Shown here piece after piece: positions 1 to 7,930 of a DNA stretch of 64,000 nt. The position numbers were made by a program, and so were the translations under genes. The notes under the pieces are model-generated. The model was not told where the DNA came from, made no database searches, and saw only the letters and a list, made by a program, of their open reading frames with translations. Every line of letters starts with the position of its first letter. Within the stretch, counting starts at the first letter, position 1. The DNA comes from Caballeronia hypogeia (lineage in GTDB: Bacteria > Pseudomonadota > Gammaproteobacteria > Burkholderiales > Burkholderiaceae). Where the stretch lies: contig NZ_FCOA02000035.1 in NCBI RefSeq assembly GCF_001544875.2, positions 1 to 64,000 on the forward strand. Reading direction: 5' to 3'.

Positions 1-153
1 CGCGCCAACGGCACCACGCTGGCCGTTCCGTCGGGCACGACGAAGAACCGCACGACGTCCGCGAACGCGACCATCGGCGACGGCTTCCAGGGCTCGCCGT
101 CGGCTTCGCGCAGCATGTTCGCAGCGGGCGTGGGCATCATTCACCGTTTCTGA
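1..153 (+). CDS. Outer-membrane porin, C-terminal end only (partial)
   Basis: The reading frame is open from base 1 and stops at TGA 151-153, giving the last 50 residues of a protein that starts before the window. It ends in GVGIIHRF, the amphipathic last beta-strand with terminal Phe that Gram-negative outer-membrane beta-barrels use for BAM recognition. Burkholderia-type trimeric porins commonly end in HRF or HKF, as the two other porin sequences in this window do. Only the end is visible, so the exact porin family and substrate are not knowable here. No hairpin with a T-run follows; 102 bases separate it from the next gene. Confidence 0.6.
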   Translation, partial: RANGTTLAVPSGTTKNRTTSANATIGDGFQGSPSASRSMFAAGVGIIHRF

Positions 154-255
154 TCAGGATTACCAAGTACCGTTCGATCGGTTCATCGCCAGCGCGCTTC
201 GCCGTGCAGGCGATGCTCGGTCGTTCGCCATCGGAATGAAGTCAAGGAGATAACC

Positions 256-2001
256 ATGAGAGCTCTGGATCCCAAGCGATTACTGACATTACTGGCCATG
301 TGCGTCGTGGCCGCCGTCGTCACTGCGTGTGGCGGCAATAGCAGCAGCGGCGATGGCGGCAGCGCCCCCACGGCGGCATTGGCCGTGGTGAAGCCGGTCG
401 TCGATTGCTCGAAGCTGGCATCGATCGATATCACCGATATCGGCGGCGCGGGCAGTTCGATCACTTCCGCAACCCTCACCCCGGCGACCATCAACGGCGC
501 GACCGTGAACTTCTGCACGGTCAAGGGCACGCTTGCGCCCGCCAACACGTTCGAGGTGGCATTGCCCGTCGACTCGTGGACGCAACGCTTCGCCGAACTC
601 GGCTGCGGCGGCCTGTGCGGCAATCTGAGCGATCCGACCAAGCAAAGCTCGTTCAGCTTCAGCTACACCTGCCCGCTCGTGCAGCAAGGCGGCTTCGTCA
701 CGGCGGCCACCGACATGGGCCACTCCGGACAAAGCGCCGCGTGGACAACCGATCCGCAGAAGCAGGCCGACTTCGCCTACCGCGGCCAGCACATCACGAC
801 GCTCACCGCGAAGAAGCTGATCCAGGCTTATTACGGACAGGCCCAGAAGTATTCGTACTTCGTCGGCTGCTCGGACGGCGGACGTGAAGCGCTGATCGCC
901 GCGCAGCGTTATCCGACCGACTACAACGGCATCGTCGCCGGCGCGCCTGCCGCGCACTTTCAGATCCAGAATTCGCTGTATCACGGCTGGAGCGTCGTAT
1001 CGAACAGCACCACGGGCACGAGCGCCGGCAAGGCCGTGCTCTACGCGGACAAGGCTCAGGTGCTGCACAAGGCGGTCGTGGCCGCCTGCGGTGGCCAGAC
1101 CGGCGTGGCCGATGACCTCCTCGCCGATCCGCGCACCTGTCACTTCGATCCCGCGACCATTCAATGCGCGGCCAGCGCATCGAGCACGAGCAACTGTCTG
1201 ACGGCCGCGGAAGTCGCGACGGCGAAGAAGATCTACAGCGGCCCGACCGATGCCGCCACCGGCATGCTCATGCTGGGCGGCTCGCCGCAGTACGGCTCGG
1301 AAGCGAACTGGATCGGCGTGGAAGTGCCGACGTCGAACTCCACGGATGCGCCCGTCGCGGTGACGAGCCTGTTCAGCTACACGATCGTGACCGGCGCATA
1401 CAACCTGATCTTCACCGGATCGCCGACTATGCCGAACATCGACACTTTCGGTTATCAGAACGCGAGCTTCTATCCGAACTATCTGCAGGCAAATCACCCG
1501 CTCAACGACGCGACGAGTCCTGATCTGTCGGCGTTCAAGGCCGCGGGCGGCAAGCTGATCCTCTGGCATGGCTGGGCCGATCAGCACATCTCGCCGCTCT
1601 TCACGATCCGCTATTACCAGGCCGTGAAGGACACGATGGGAGAAGCGAATGCGGACCAGTTCTCGCGCCTGTATGTGGTGCCGGGCGTAGGTCATTGCGG
1701 CGGCGGCGAAGGCTTCCCGAACATCGACCTGGTCTCGCAGATCACCGGCTGGGTGGAGCAAGGTTCGGCGCCGAACGCGGTCATGACGTATCAGACCGAT
1801 TCGACAACGAGCAAGGTAACCGCATCGCGTCCGGTGTATCCGTATCCGGCGGTCGCGAAGTTCAGCGGCAATGGTGACTGGCACGATGGCGCGAACTGGG
1901 CCCTGGGCGCACCGCTGTATAACGATGCCGCGCCGGCCTGGGCGGGTTCGAGCTTCTACACCTCTTATAGTTCGAAGACGCAGGGCGTGGCGGCGCCCTA
2001 A
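256..2001 (+). CDS. Tannase/feruloyl esterase family lipoprotein
   Basis: This 581-residue protein belongs to the tannase and feruloyl esterase family (serine alpha/beta hydrolases that cleave ester bonds of plant phenolics such as gallate or ferulate esters). The N-terminus is a lipoprotein signal with lipobox VVTAC followed by a Gly/Ser-rich linker, so it should be anchored to a membrane or released outside. The nucleophile motif GCSDGGREAL lies near residue 203, the acid region WHGWADQHIS near 437, and the His motif VPGVGHCGGG near 475, with the paired Cys residues typical of the family. The start is supported by AAGGAG 7-8 bases upstream. It stands alone; the following glycoside hydrolase points to a shared theme of plant polymer breakdown. 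The exact ester substrate cannot be read. Confidence 0.88.
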   Translation: MRALDPKRLLTLLAMCVVAAVVTACGGNSSSGDGGSAPTAALAVVKPVVDCSKLASIDITDIGGAGSSITSATLTPATINGATVNFCTVKGTLAPANTFEVALPVDSWTQRFAELGCGGLCGNLSDPTKQSSFSFSYTCPLVQQGGFVTAATDMGHSGQSAAWTTDPQKQADFAYRGQHITTLTAKKLIQAYYGQAQKYSYFVGCSDGGREALIAAQRYPTDYNGIVAGAPAAHFQIQNSLYHGWSVVSNSTTGTSAGKAVLYADKAQVLHKAVVAACGGQTGVADDLLADPRTCHFDPATIQCAASASSTSNCLTAAEVATAKKIYSGPTDAATGMLMLGGSPQYGSEANWIGVEVPTSNSTDAPVAVTSLFSYTIVTGAYNLIFTGSPTMPNIDTFGYQNASFYPNYLQANHPLNDATSPDLSAFKAAGGKLILWHGWADQHISPLFTIRYYQAVKDTMGEANADQFSRLYVVPGVGHCGGGEGFPNIDLVSQITGWVEQGSAPNAVMTYQTDSTTSKVTASRPVYPYPAVAKFSGNGDWHDGANWALGAPLYNDAAPAWAGSSFYTSYSSKTQGVAAP

Positions 2002-2018
2002 ACGGGTTTGACATCGCG

Positions 2019-2039
2019 CCGTCGCTGGGAGAGCGACGG
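2019..2039 (+). terminator. Hairpin after the esterase gene
   Basis: Perfect 8-bp stem CCGTCGCT / AGCGACGG with a 5-base loop, 18 bases after the esterase stop. No T-run follows, so it is not a textbook intrinsic terminator; it may stabilise the 3' end or act with Rho. Confidence 0.35.
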
Positions 2040-2600
2040 GCGCGTTGCCGTAGAAACGCGAGCGATCAAAACGATAAATCGAAGAAGGTTCTATTCGAAA
2101 CCTTGCCTCATACAAGATGTTTTTTCTGCTGTTCGGTTTACATCGACATCAGAACAAAGTAACCTTTCCCCGCTGAATCGATCCCGGCAACGCTTTGCAC
2201 CGGCTGGAAAGCATTTGCTTCATGGTCAGAAATTCTGACTCCTGCCGCAACGGCAATCGTTGTACATGTTACCGATGACAGGGCTCTGCCGAGCCTGACG
2301 TTCATCATCGAGCGCTCTCCGTTCTTTTGCCGGCGACCCCGCTTTTCCGAACGCATGTGAAACGTGCCTTCGGGTTTGCTTCAGCGAATCTCGACTGCCC
2401 CGTTCACTCGACGCGGTTATTTCGCATCGAGTGACTTCAATTAGCTTCCGGCAGTCATTCGGATCACTAACGACCATTCCTCAAGGCATCGGAGAGGACC
2501 GGCCAGCGTCGCATCGTTATTTCCGTCGCTGAAAAAGGGCTCTCGAACGCGCTTTATTGCTTCGAGAATGCGCGTCCATCTTTTCGTAATCCTGATTGAT
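2040..2600. other. Intergenic region without a supported gene
   Basis: About 560 bases. Only short frames with non-ATG starts and shadow-like composition occur here. I see no hairpin with a T-run, no tRNA-like fold and no repeat. It presumably carries the promoter of the glycoside hydrolase gene, but I cannot pick convincing -35/-10 boxes. Confidence 0.5.
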
Positions 2601-3668
2601 ATGAAGAATCGAACCGCTTCCCTATTTCCTCGTTCCATCGCCGCGGCAGTCGTGGCCAGCGCGACACTTGCCGCATGTGGCGGCGACAGCGGCAGCGCCG
2701 TCGATGCCGCAACCGGCAAGAGCGCCGCCCCCAAGTCCACCGCGAAGGCGGCGAGCGGCAATGGCTCGATCTTCTATGGCGTGAACGGCCACAACACCAA
2801 CGGCGGCGCATACGACGGCACGAGCCCACAGACGCAGCTCGCGCAGCTTCAGGAACTCGGCGCAACCATATATCGCAACGACGTGTACAGCGCCGCGTCA
2901 GCCAAAGCTCTGGCGAATGTCGCCAATACGATCGAGAACGGCGGCGTCACCATGTATCCGGTCATGCTCATGAACCTGAACTACAACAACGAAGACGACG
3001 CGTACCAAGCGGGCTTCGTGATGGGCCAGCAGACCGCCAGCAGCTACCACTACAAGTACTACGAGGTCGGCAACGAGCTGGAAGCGAAGACGCTCAACGG
3101 CAACTGGGACGGCAACTTGTGGACTCACTACACCAACTGGTCCTTCATGCTGGCGCGCGGCGTGATCCGCGGCATGATCGCGGGCGTGAAGTCGGTGGAT
3201 GGCTCCGCGAAGATCGTGCTGGGCGGCACCTGGAAACACACCGCGTTCTTCCAGATGCTCGCCGACGGCTCGCAACCCGACGGCTCGTGGGGTCACCCGA
3301 CCGTGAGCTGGGACATCACCTCATGGCACTGGTACTCAAACGAAGGGGACATCACGCATGCATGCGGCAACACCGGATGCCAAGACGTGCTTCAGACGCT
3401 GCACAGCATGGGCAAGCCAATCTGGATCAACGAATTCGGCGTGCGGCCGGACTTCGGTTCCTACGATCAGATCGCGGCTTACATCACCGGCAACACGATG
3501 ATGGCCCAGTTCGTGAGCGTCGCGTCGAAGTACAACATCCAGTCGATCCAGGCGTTCGAGCTCTACGACGACAGCGAAGGCGACTACGGTCTGATTCAAG
3601 GCGACGGCACGACGAAAAAGCCTGCTTACTGGTCGTACAAGAACTTCGTGCTTGGCAACCCGATGTAA
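2601..3668 (+). CDS. Putative lipoprotein glycoside hydrolase (clan A-like fold)
   Basis: The protein (355 residues from ATG 2601) starts with a lipoprotein signal ending ATLAAC and a low-complexity Ala/Ser/Lys linker. The body resembles a (beta/alpha)8 glycoside hydrolase: YYEVGNELEAK near residue 160 fits the acid/base Glu in an Asn-Glu pair, and PIWINEFGVRP near 275 fits the nucleophile Glu at the end of a later strand, the arrangement of clan GH-A (GH5/GH39-like). SWHWYSNEGD between them fits the aromatic active-site strand. An in-frame ATG at 2568 would add 11 residues before the signal and is less likely. Substrate unknown; families with this layout act on exopolysaccharides or plant glycans. 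Confidence 0.6.
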   Translation: MKNRTASLFPRSIAAAVVASATLAACGGDSGSAVDAATGKSAAPKSTAKAASGNGSIFYGVNGHNTNGGAYDGTSPQTQLAQLQELGATIYRNDVYSAASAKALANVANTIENGGVTMYPVMLMNLNYNNEDDAYQAGFVMGQQTASSYHYKYYEVGNELEAKTLNGNWDGNLWTHYTNWSFMLARGVIRGMIAGVKSVDGSAKIVLGGTWKHTAFFQMLADGSQPDGSWGHPTVSWDITSWHWYSNEGDITHACGNTGCQDVLQTLHSMGKPIWINEFGVRPDFGSYDQIAAYITGNTMMAQFVSVASKYNIQSIQAFELYDDSEGDYGLIQGDGTTKKPAYWSYKNFVLGNPM

Positions 3669-3822
3669 GCGCGAGACTCATTACCCGATTAATAACTGGA
3701 AACAACCTGGCGGATTGGCGCGTTGCTCTGCAAATCGGCGCGTCGGCAAGTGCCCGAAGATATCGATGCGGTCCGTGTGCCCGCGACCGGCCGCATTTCT
3801 CTCTCCGATACTACGCCAGGCC

Positions 3823-4266
3823 ATGCAAGTTCAACTCCGCTCCTCCCCTCTGCGCGCCGCGCTCGTCGCCGCGCTGTTGCTCTCACCGGCGCTTTCCGCA
3901 TCCGCCGAAGATCTTCCCGACGTTTGCTCGGCGCTGAAGGCGATCGTCGCCGCGCCCTCGTTCCATGCGCTCGCCAAAGAGCGCGCGCCGCTGCCCGCAG
4001 GCTCGCCCGGACAGGGTACATGCCGTGGCAGCGCTCACAGTTACGACTGCCGCTGGCGCGCGCACTGGGGCGCGGACGGCGTGGTCGCCGATCCGCTTCA
4101 GGAACTCGGCGCCGATATCGCCGCCTGCTTCCCCGATGTCCGCCATGATGTGAACACGGCCACGCGCCAGCACTTCGCGTTGCGCTCGGCATCCGACAAG
4201 CGCGTCACTTCGATGACCGCGACGATCGAAGCGCCGAACACGATGCGTCTGCGCATCGTTCGCTAA
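3823..4266 (+). CDS. Small exported protein of unknown function
   Basis: From ATG 3823 the product is 147 residues: a clear Sec signal (RAALVAALLLSPALSASAEDLP, cleavage likely after ASA) followed by a mature domain of about 120 residues with four Cys (VCSAL, GTCRGS, YDCRW, ACFPD) that could form two disulfides in the periplasm. The open frame extends upstream to 3652, overlapping the end of the hydrolase gene, but that part looks non-coding and the signal sequence fixes the start at 3823. It lies 19 bases before the next lipoprotein gene, so the two are probably co-transcribed. I do not recognise the family. Confidence 0.7.
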   Translation: MQVQLRSSPLRAALVAALLLSPALSASAEDLPDVCSALKAIVAAPSFHALAKERAPLPAGSPGQGTCRGSAHSYDCRWRAHWGADGVVADPLQELGADIAACFPDVRHDVNTATRQHFALRSASDKRVTSMTATIEAPNTMRLRIVR

Positions 4267-4285
4267 AGCGCATGACGGCACGGGC

Positions 4286-4816
4286 ATGCTCAGTCGATCC
4301 ATTCTCGCGATGGCGCTCGCTTGCGGCGCGCTCGCGCTGTCCGGCTGCACGTGGACGTTGATCACCGCGGCCGACGCGGCCGGTTCGCTCGTGCAAGCGG
4401 GCTTTTCGGTCGCATCGAACTATTCGTCGCCGACTTCGGTGACGGGCGCGCCCGCCGCGTTGCAATCGGTCTGCATCGAACTGAATCAGAGCGTCGCGAC
4501 CGGCGACTTCGTGCCCGTGCTGCAAGTCGCGTTGCAGCGGCGCGGCGTGAATTCGATGCTCTATAACCCCGGCACATCGCCGCCCGGCTGCGAAGCCATG
4601 CTCGTATATGGCGCGATCACCAGTTGGGACAAACATGCGTTCAGCAGCGAACCGGTGTCGTACTTGTCCGCGATCGATCTGACGCTCTTGCAACGCGGGC
4701 AGATTCTGGTCACTGCGCGTTATGACACGAACGGCCTGAACGTCGACCGATTCGCGAGCGCGCGACAGAAGCTCGATGCGCTGGTCGACCGGATGGTGGT
4801 GGCGCGCACGCCCTGA
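4286..4816 (+). CDS. Small lipoprotein of unknown function
   Basis: A 176-residue protein with a lipoprotein signal (LACGALALSGCTW; lipobox LSGC, acylated Cys about residue 20). The mature part begins with an amphipathic stretch (AADAAGSLVQAGFSVASNY) and continues with mixed alpha/beta sequence including VCIELN, LVYGAITSWD and ILVTARYDTNGLN. The last segment resembles small outer-membrane lipoproteins of the Sbal_3080-like type in its YDTNGLN...F pattern, but that is a weak recollection. It follows the 147-residue exported protein by 19 bases, which suggests one transcript. Confidence 0.7.
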   Translation: MLSRSILAMALACGALALSGCTWTLITAADAAGSLVQAGFSVASNYSSPTSVTGAPAALQSVCIELNQSVATGDFVPVLQVALQRRGVNSMLYNPGTSPPGCEAMLVYGAITSWDKHAFSSEPVSYLSAIDLTLLQRGQILVTARYDTNGLNVDRFASARQKLDALVDRMVVARTP

Positions 4817-5005
4817 GATTCGCTTTCCTTTCCGCATCTTTCTTGTGGCCTTACATGCGCGAAAGCGGTGCTAATCTGCCTTTGTCGTACTTCGTGAATC
4901 AGTCCCTCTTGCGGCTCGCCATCGTTCTTCTGGCGGTGCCGCTTTTTTCGTTGTGGCCGAGCAGGTGCGCCGCTATCGGCGGCGGCGCTCGTCAACGCTC
5001 GAGAG

Positions 5006-5203
5006 TCATCCCGGCAACTTCATCGACACATGCGGGGGCGCGGGGTCGGGCGTGTTCTCCAGATTGTTCATCTCGTTGATCACGCGATAGGCTTCAACGA
5101 GAGCCTTTTCCTTCTCCACATCGTGCCCGCCGACGATCCGGGACATGTCGGACAGGGACAGTTCCTTCTCCTGATGCAGGTCAACAATAGTCAGTGTGCT
5201 CAT
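5006..5203 (-). CDS. Peptide with double-glycine-type leader
   Basis: From the ATG at 5203 this gives 65 residues. The first 26, ending LSLSDMSRIVGG, match the double-glycine leader pattern of peptides processed and exported by C39-peptidase ABC transporters (hydrophobic positions at -4, -7 and -12, then GG). Cleavage after GG would release a 39-residue acidic, Cys-free peptide beginning HDVEKEKALVEAY and ending PPHVSMKLPG. An AAAGGTGA ribosome site 6-9 bases upstream supports this start over an in-frame ATG nine codons earlier. No C39 ABC transporter or immunity-like gene lies nearby in the window, so the export partner would have to be elsewhere. Short genes of this kind are easily missed. 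Confidence 0.6.
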   Translation of the reverse strand: MSTLTIVDLHQEKELSLSDMSRIVGGHDVEKEKALVEAYRVINEMNNLENTPDPAPPHVSMKLPG

Positions 5204-5431
5204 TTCCGTCACCTTTTGAAAGTTGGTCACAACGTCTGGACTGTGCTGAGCGGTTGTCTATTCGCTCGCTTTTTACTATTCACGTAGTGTGCCAACTTCA
5301 CTTTGCACGCTGACTGAGCGTACCCGATTGTTTATAAAGCTCTTTTTCTCGCAGTCGATTCAGTTCGGCGCGAACGGCGTCAGCCATGACCCAACATCGA
5401 AAAGCTATGTTGGTTATCGACAAACACACGC
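5204..5431. other. Upstream region of the leader-peptide gene
   Basis: 228 bases, locally less GC-rich than the flanks, with AT-rich stretches such as TTTTTACTATTCACG around 5270. It must hold the promoter of the minus-strand peptide gene. I see no gene, hairpin with a T-run or clear operator. Confidence 0.4.
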
Positions 5432-5836
5432 TTACCCTTCGGCGCGCACCGGGATGTTGCGCAATGCCCAGTACTTATTCCCGATGAATCCCAGGATCAC
5501 ATAGACAGGAATGCCGCTCAATTGAGCAAGGTAAGGGGCGTGCGTGAGACGCAGCACGGATAGCACGGTGGCGAGATTCGCCAGATAAGAGATGAGCACC
5601 ACGACAAGGAACCGCAGGGCCGCGTGACGCGTGGCCGCGGTCCGGAACGTGAACTTGCTGTTAAGCGCGAAACTCACTGCGACGCCGATGCCATATCCGA
5701 TCATGTTGGCGACGACCGGACTCGCCCCCGCCCACTGCACGCCCAGAATGATCGCGGCCGATAACGCCGTGTTGAGACCTCCAACCAGCAGATACTTGAG
5801 AAACTCCAGGCGGACATCGGTGGGCCGTGCTTGCAT
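5432..5836 (-). CDS. GtrA-family membrane protein
   Basis: A 134-residue protein with four predicted membrane spans in the GtrA pattern: FLKYLLVGGLNTALS at residue 12, a second span after SPVVANMIGYGIGVAVSFALNSKFTF, a third over LRFLVVVLISYLANLATVL and a fourth over IPVYVILGFIGNKYW. The NSKFTF and NKYWxxR motifs are characteristic. GtrA proteins are thought to flip or help transfer polyprenyl-phosphate-linked sugars for O-antigen glucosylation or other surface glycan modification. The GtrB-like glycosyltransferase at 6995 is the usual partner, here on the opposite strand with a methyltransferase between. Confidence 0.85.
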   Translation of the reverse strand: MQARPTDVRLEFLKYLLVGGLNTALSAAIILGVQWAGASPVVANMIGYGIGVAVSFALNSKFTFRTAATRHAALRFLVVVLISYLANLATVLSVLRLTHAPYLAQLSGIPVYVILGFIGNKYWALRNIPVRAEG

Positions 5837-5894
5837 GCGCGCTTATTGATGAATGAAACGAAAGATGAGTAATGCACCATGGAAAAACGTCGGC

Positions 5895-6590
5895 TCAGGC
5901 GCACGTCGCATAGACGGCGTACTGCGCGCCAAGTGGAACATGAGTCATGTACTTTTCGAGCGGACGCAATGCCGCCAGCGCATGGGGGAAAAAAATGCGG
6001 TAGCGCAGTCGAACCTGGGTAAAGCCGGCATCGCGACAAGCCTGCCGCATTTTGGGCGCGGTGATCAATTTCGCGTTGACATCGAACTCACATGTATTGA
6101 CGGCTCGAACGGTCAGCGGATTATATGGGTTGTGCTCGAAGATGACGAGCGTGCCGCGTGGGCCGAGCACGCGCCGCAATTCGCGCAGCAGATCGACATG
6201 CTCGGCATGGTCGATGTGATGAAACACGCACATGGCATAAGCCAGGTCGAAGTCACCTTGCTCGAACGGCAACGTGCGGCCGTCGAAGTGAACGAAGCGC
6301 GCCATATCCGCGAAGCGATCCTTCGCGACTTCGAGTGAACGTTCCGATACATCCACGCACGTGAGTTGTGCGTCGGGCAAATACTCGCGCACCCACGGAA
6401 CCGAGGTGCCCACGCCCGCTCCGAAATCGAGCATGCGTTCGGGCATTTGATTCCGGAGTGTCATTTCCTCGGCAATATCGCGAATCTTGTATTCGGCAAA
6501 ATATGCCGGACCCTCGCCGGATGCGGAAATGTTTCGCGCGTGAAGCGAAAGATATTCATCAGCGAAGCTATCGAATTCGGCTTTGTCCAT
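5895..6590 (-). CDS. Class I SAM-dependent methyltransferase
   Basis: A 231-residue protein with the Rossmann-type methyltransferase signature: motif I MLDFGAGVGTSVPWV near residue 54, the acidic end of strand 2 at LTCVDVSERSLE, motif DLAYAMCVFHHID and post-motif LRELRRVLGPRGTLVIFEHNP. This is the Methyltransf_11/25 type acting on small molecules, sugars or lipids. The gene lies 58 bases upstream of gtrA on the same strand, so it is probably co-transcribed, suggesting that it modifies a glycan or lipid carrier in the same pathway. The start has AGGAAGAC just upstream. The specific acceptor cannot be told. Confidence 0.85.
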   Translation of the reverse strand: MDKAEFDSFADEYLSLHARNISASGEGPAYFAEYKIRDIAEEMTLRNQMPERMLDFGAGVGTSVPWVREYLPDAQLTCVDVSERSLEVAKDRFADMARFVHFDGRTLPFEQGDFDLAYAMCVFHHIDHAEHVDLLRELRRVLGPRGTLVIFEHNPYNPLTVRAVNTCEFDVNAKLITAPKMRQACRDAGFTQVRLRYRIFFPHALAALRPLEKYMTHVPLGAQYAVYATCA

Positions 6591-6994
6591 GCGTCTTCCT
6601 CTTCTGCAAAATCCGGTCCTCGCCCAATGGTTGCGAGGTTACGGCTAATGTAGCGCAGCCATTTGAAACGTGTCGCGGCGCTGGATCAGCAGCATAACGG
6701 CGTGCGAACGTCCGTTATGTTCTGATAAATTCGTCGGGAACTAAACGCTTTACAGACTGACTGCACAAAGAATCGTTCGATAAATCCGGGGCTACGAAAA
6801 TCTTGTCATTGCTTTTGCACTGCGCCTAGTATGTGCTTTACTGTATCCCCGTTCGTCCGCACCGTGCGTGCTGCCTCCAGCAACACAGCAACCGCCGTCC
6901 GTCCCTTTGAACACGAGGGAAACTCACCTTGTCCCATATCTCGCTCGTGGCTCGGGCGTTGGTCGGGGCACCTTGGGAAACAGGGGTTCCGCCA
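6591..6994. promoter_or_regulatory. Divergent intergenic region with a sigma-70-like promoter
   Basis: 404 bases between the methyltransferase start and the glycosyltransferase start. TTGTCA (6803-6808) and TAGTAT (6827-6832) are separated by 18 bases, a plausible housekeeping promoter reading toward the glycosyltransferase. An open frame from 6929 could extend the glycosyltransferase N-terminus, but its sequence does not resemble the family. Nothing else is visible. Confidence 0.35.
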
Positions 6995-7930
6995 ATGACG
7001 ACGTTGAATCTCATCGTACCTTGCTATAACGAAGAGGAAGTCATCACAGAAACATGCTCGCGTCTTCTCGCGCTTCTCGACCGTCTGATTGGCGCCGGCG
7101 AGGTGAGCGACGAAAGCAGAATCACCTTTGTCGACGATGGTTCCCGCGACCGGACATGGTCGATCATCGAAACGATGCACGCCTCCGACGCCCGGTGCCG
7201 CGGCATCAAACTCTCGCGTAATCGCGGTCACCAGAACGCGCTGCTCGCCGGGCTCACGGTTGCGGAAGGCGACGTGCTCGTGAGTCTCGATGCCGACCTG
7301 CAAGACGACATCGAAGCAATTCCGCGCATGCTCGAAGAGTATCGCAAGGGCGCCGAGATTGTCTTCGGCGTGCGGCACAAACGCGCGTGCGATACGTTTT
7401 TCAAGCGCTTTACCGCACAAAGTTACTACAAGACGCTGAAGGCGCTCGGCGTGGAGATCCTGCCGGGCCATGCGGACTTTCGCCTGATGAGCCGCAAGAC
7501 GCTCGACGCGCTGAAGGACTTTCAGGAGGTCAACCTTTTCCTGCGCGGCATCATTCCGCTGCTCGGATTCAGGACGGCCATCGTCGAATACGAGCGCGCG
7601 GCGCGCTTCGCCGGCGAAAGCAAGTACCCGCTCGCGAAGATGCTCGCGTTCGCGTTCGACGGCATCACCTCGTTCTCAGCCGTGCCCTTGCAGTGGAGCA
7701 CGCGCATCGGCGCATTGCTCGCGCTCGGCTCGCTCGGTTTCGGAGCATGGGCCGTGTATGCGCGCCTTTTCACCGATCTGGCCGTGCCCGGCTGGGCGTC
7801 CACGGTCGTCCCGATGTACTTCCTCGGCGGCATTCAGTTGCTCTTTCTCGGCGTCATTGGCGGATACATATCGAAGACCTACGCAGAGACCAAACATCGT
7901 CCACGCTTCATTGTCGAGCGCACGCTATGA
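6995..7930 (+). CDS. GtrB/DPM1-like family 2 glycosyltransferase
   Basis: The product from ATG 6995 (311 residues) begins MTTLNLIVPCYNEEE, the standard start of a GT2 fold. Nucleotide-sugar binding is shown by FVDDGSRDRTW and the metal-binding SLDADLQDD; the KLSRNRGHQNALLAG segment is typical of polyprenyl-phosphate sugar synthases (DPM1, ArnC, GtrB). Two C-terminal membrane spans (IGALLALGSLGFGAWAVYA and MYFLGGIQLLFLGVIGGYI) match GtrB-type enzymes that load glucose or a similar sugar on undecaprenyl phosphate at the inner membrane. It overlaps the next gene by ATGA, so the two are translationally coupled. GtrA at 5432 is the likely functional partner. Confidence 0.88.
   Translation: MTTLNLIVPCYNEEEVITETCSRLLALLDRLIGAGEVSDESRITFVDDGSRDRTWSIIETMHASDARCRGIKLSRNRGHQNALLAGLTVAEGDVLVSLDADLQDDIEAIPRMLEEYRKGAEIVFGVRHKRACDTFFKRFTAQSYYKTLKALGVEILPGHADFRLMSRKTLDALKDFQEVNLFLRGIIPLLGFRTAIVEYERAARFAGESKYPLAKMLAFAFDGITSFSAVPLQWSTRIGALLALGSLGFGAWAVYARLFTDLAVPGWASTVVPMYFLGGIQLLFLGVIGGYISKTYAETKHRPRFIVERTL

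Noticed and set aside
2008..2238. 76-codon frame after the esterase
   Set aside because: Non-ATG start, no ribosome site, composition unlike neighbours.
4843..5079. Possible short exported protein with a hydrophobic stretch (LLRLAIVLLAVPLFSLW)
   Set aside because: No good ribosome site, overlaps the better supported leader-peptide gene, and the tail is shadow-like. Could be a remnant.
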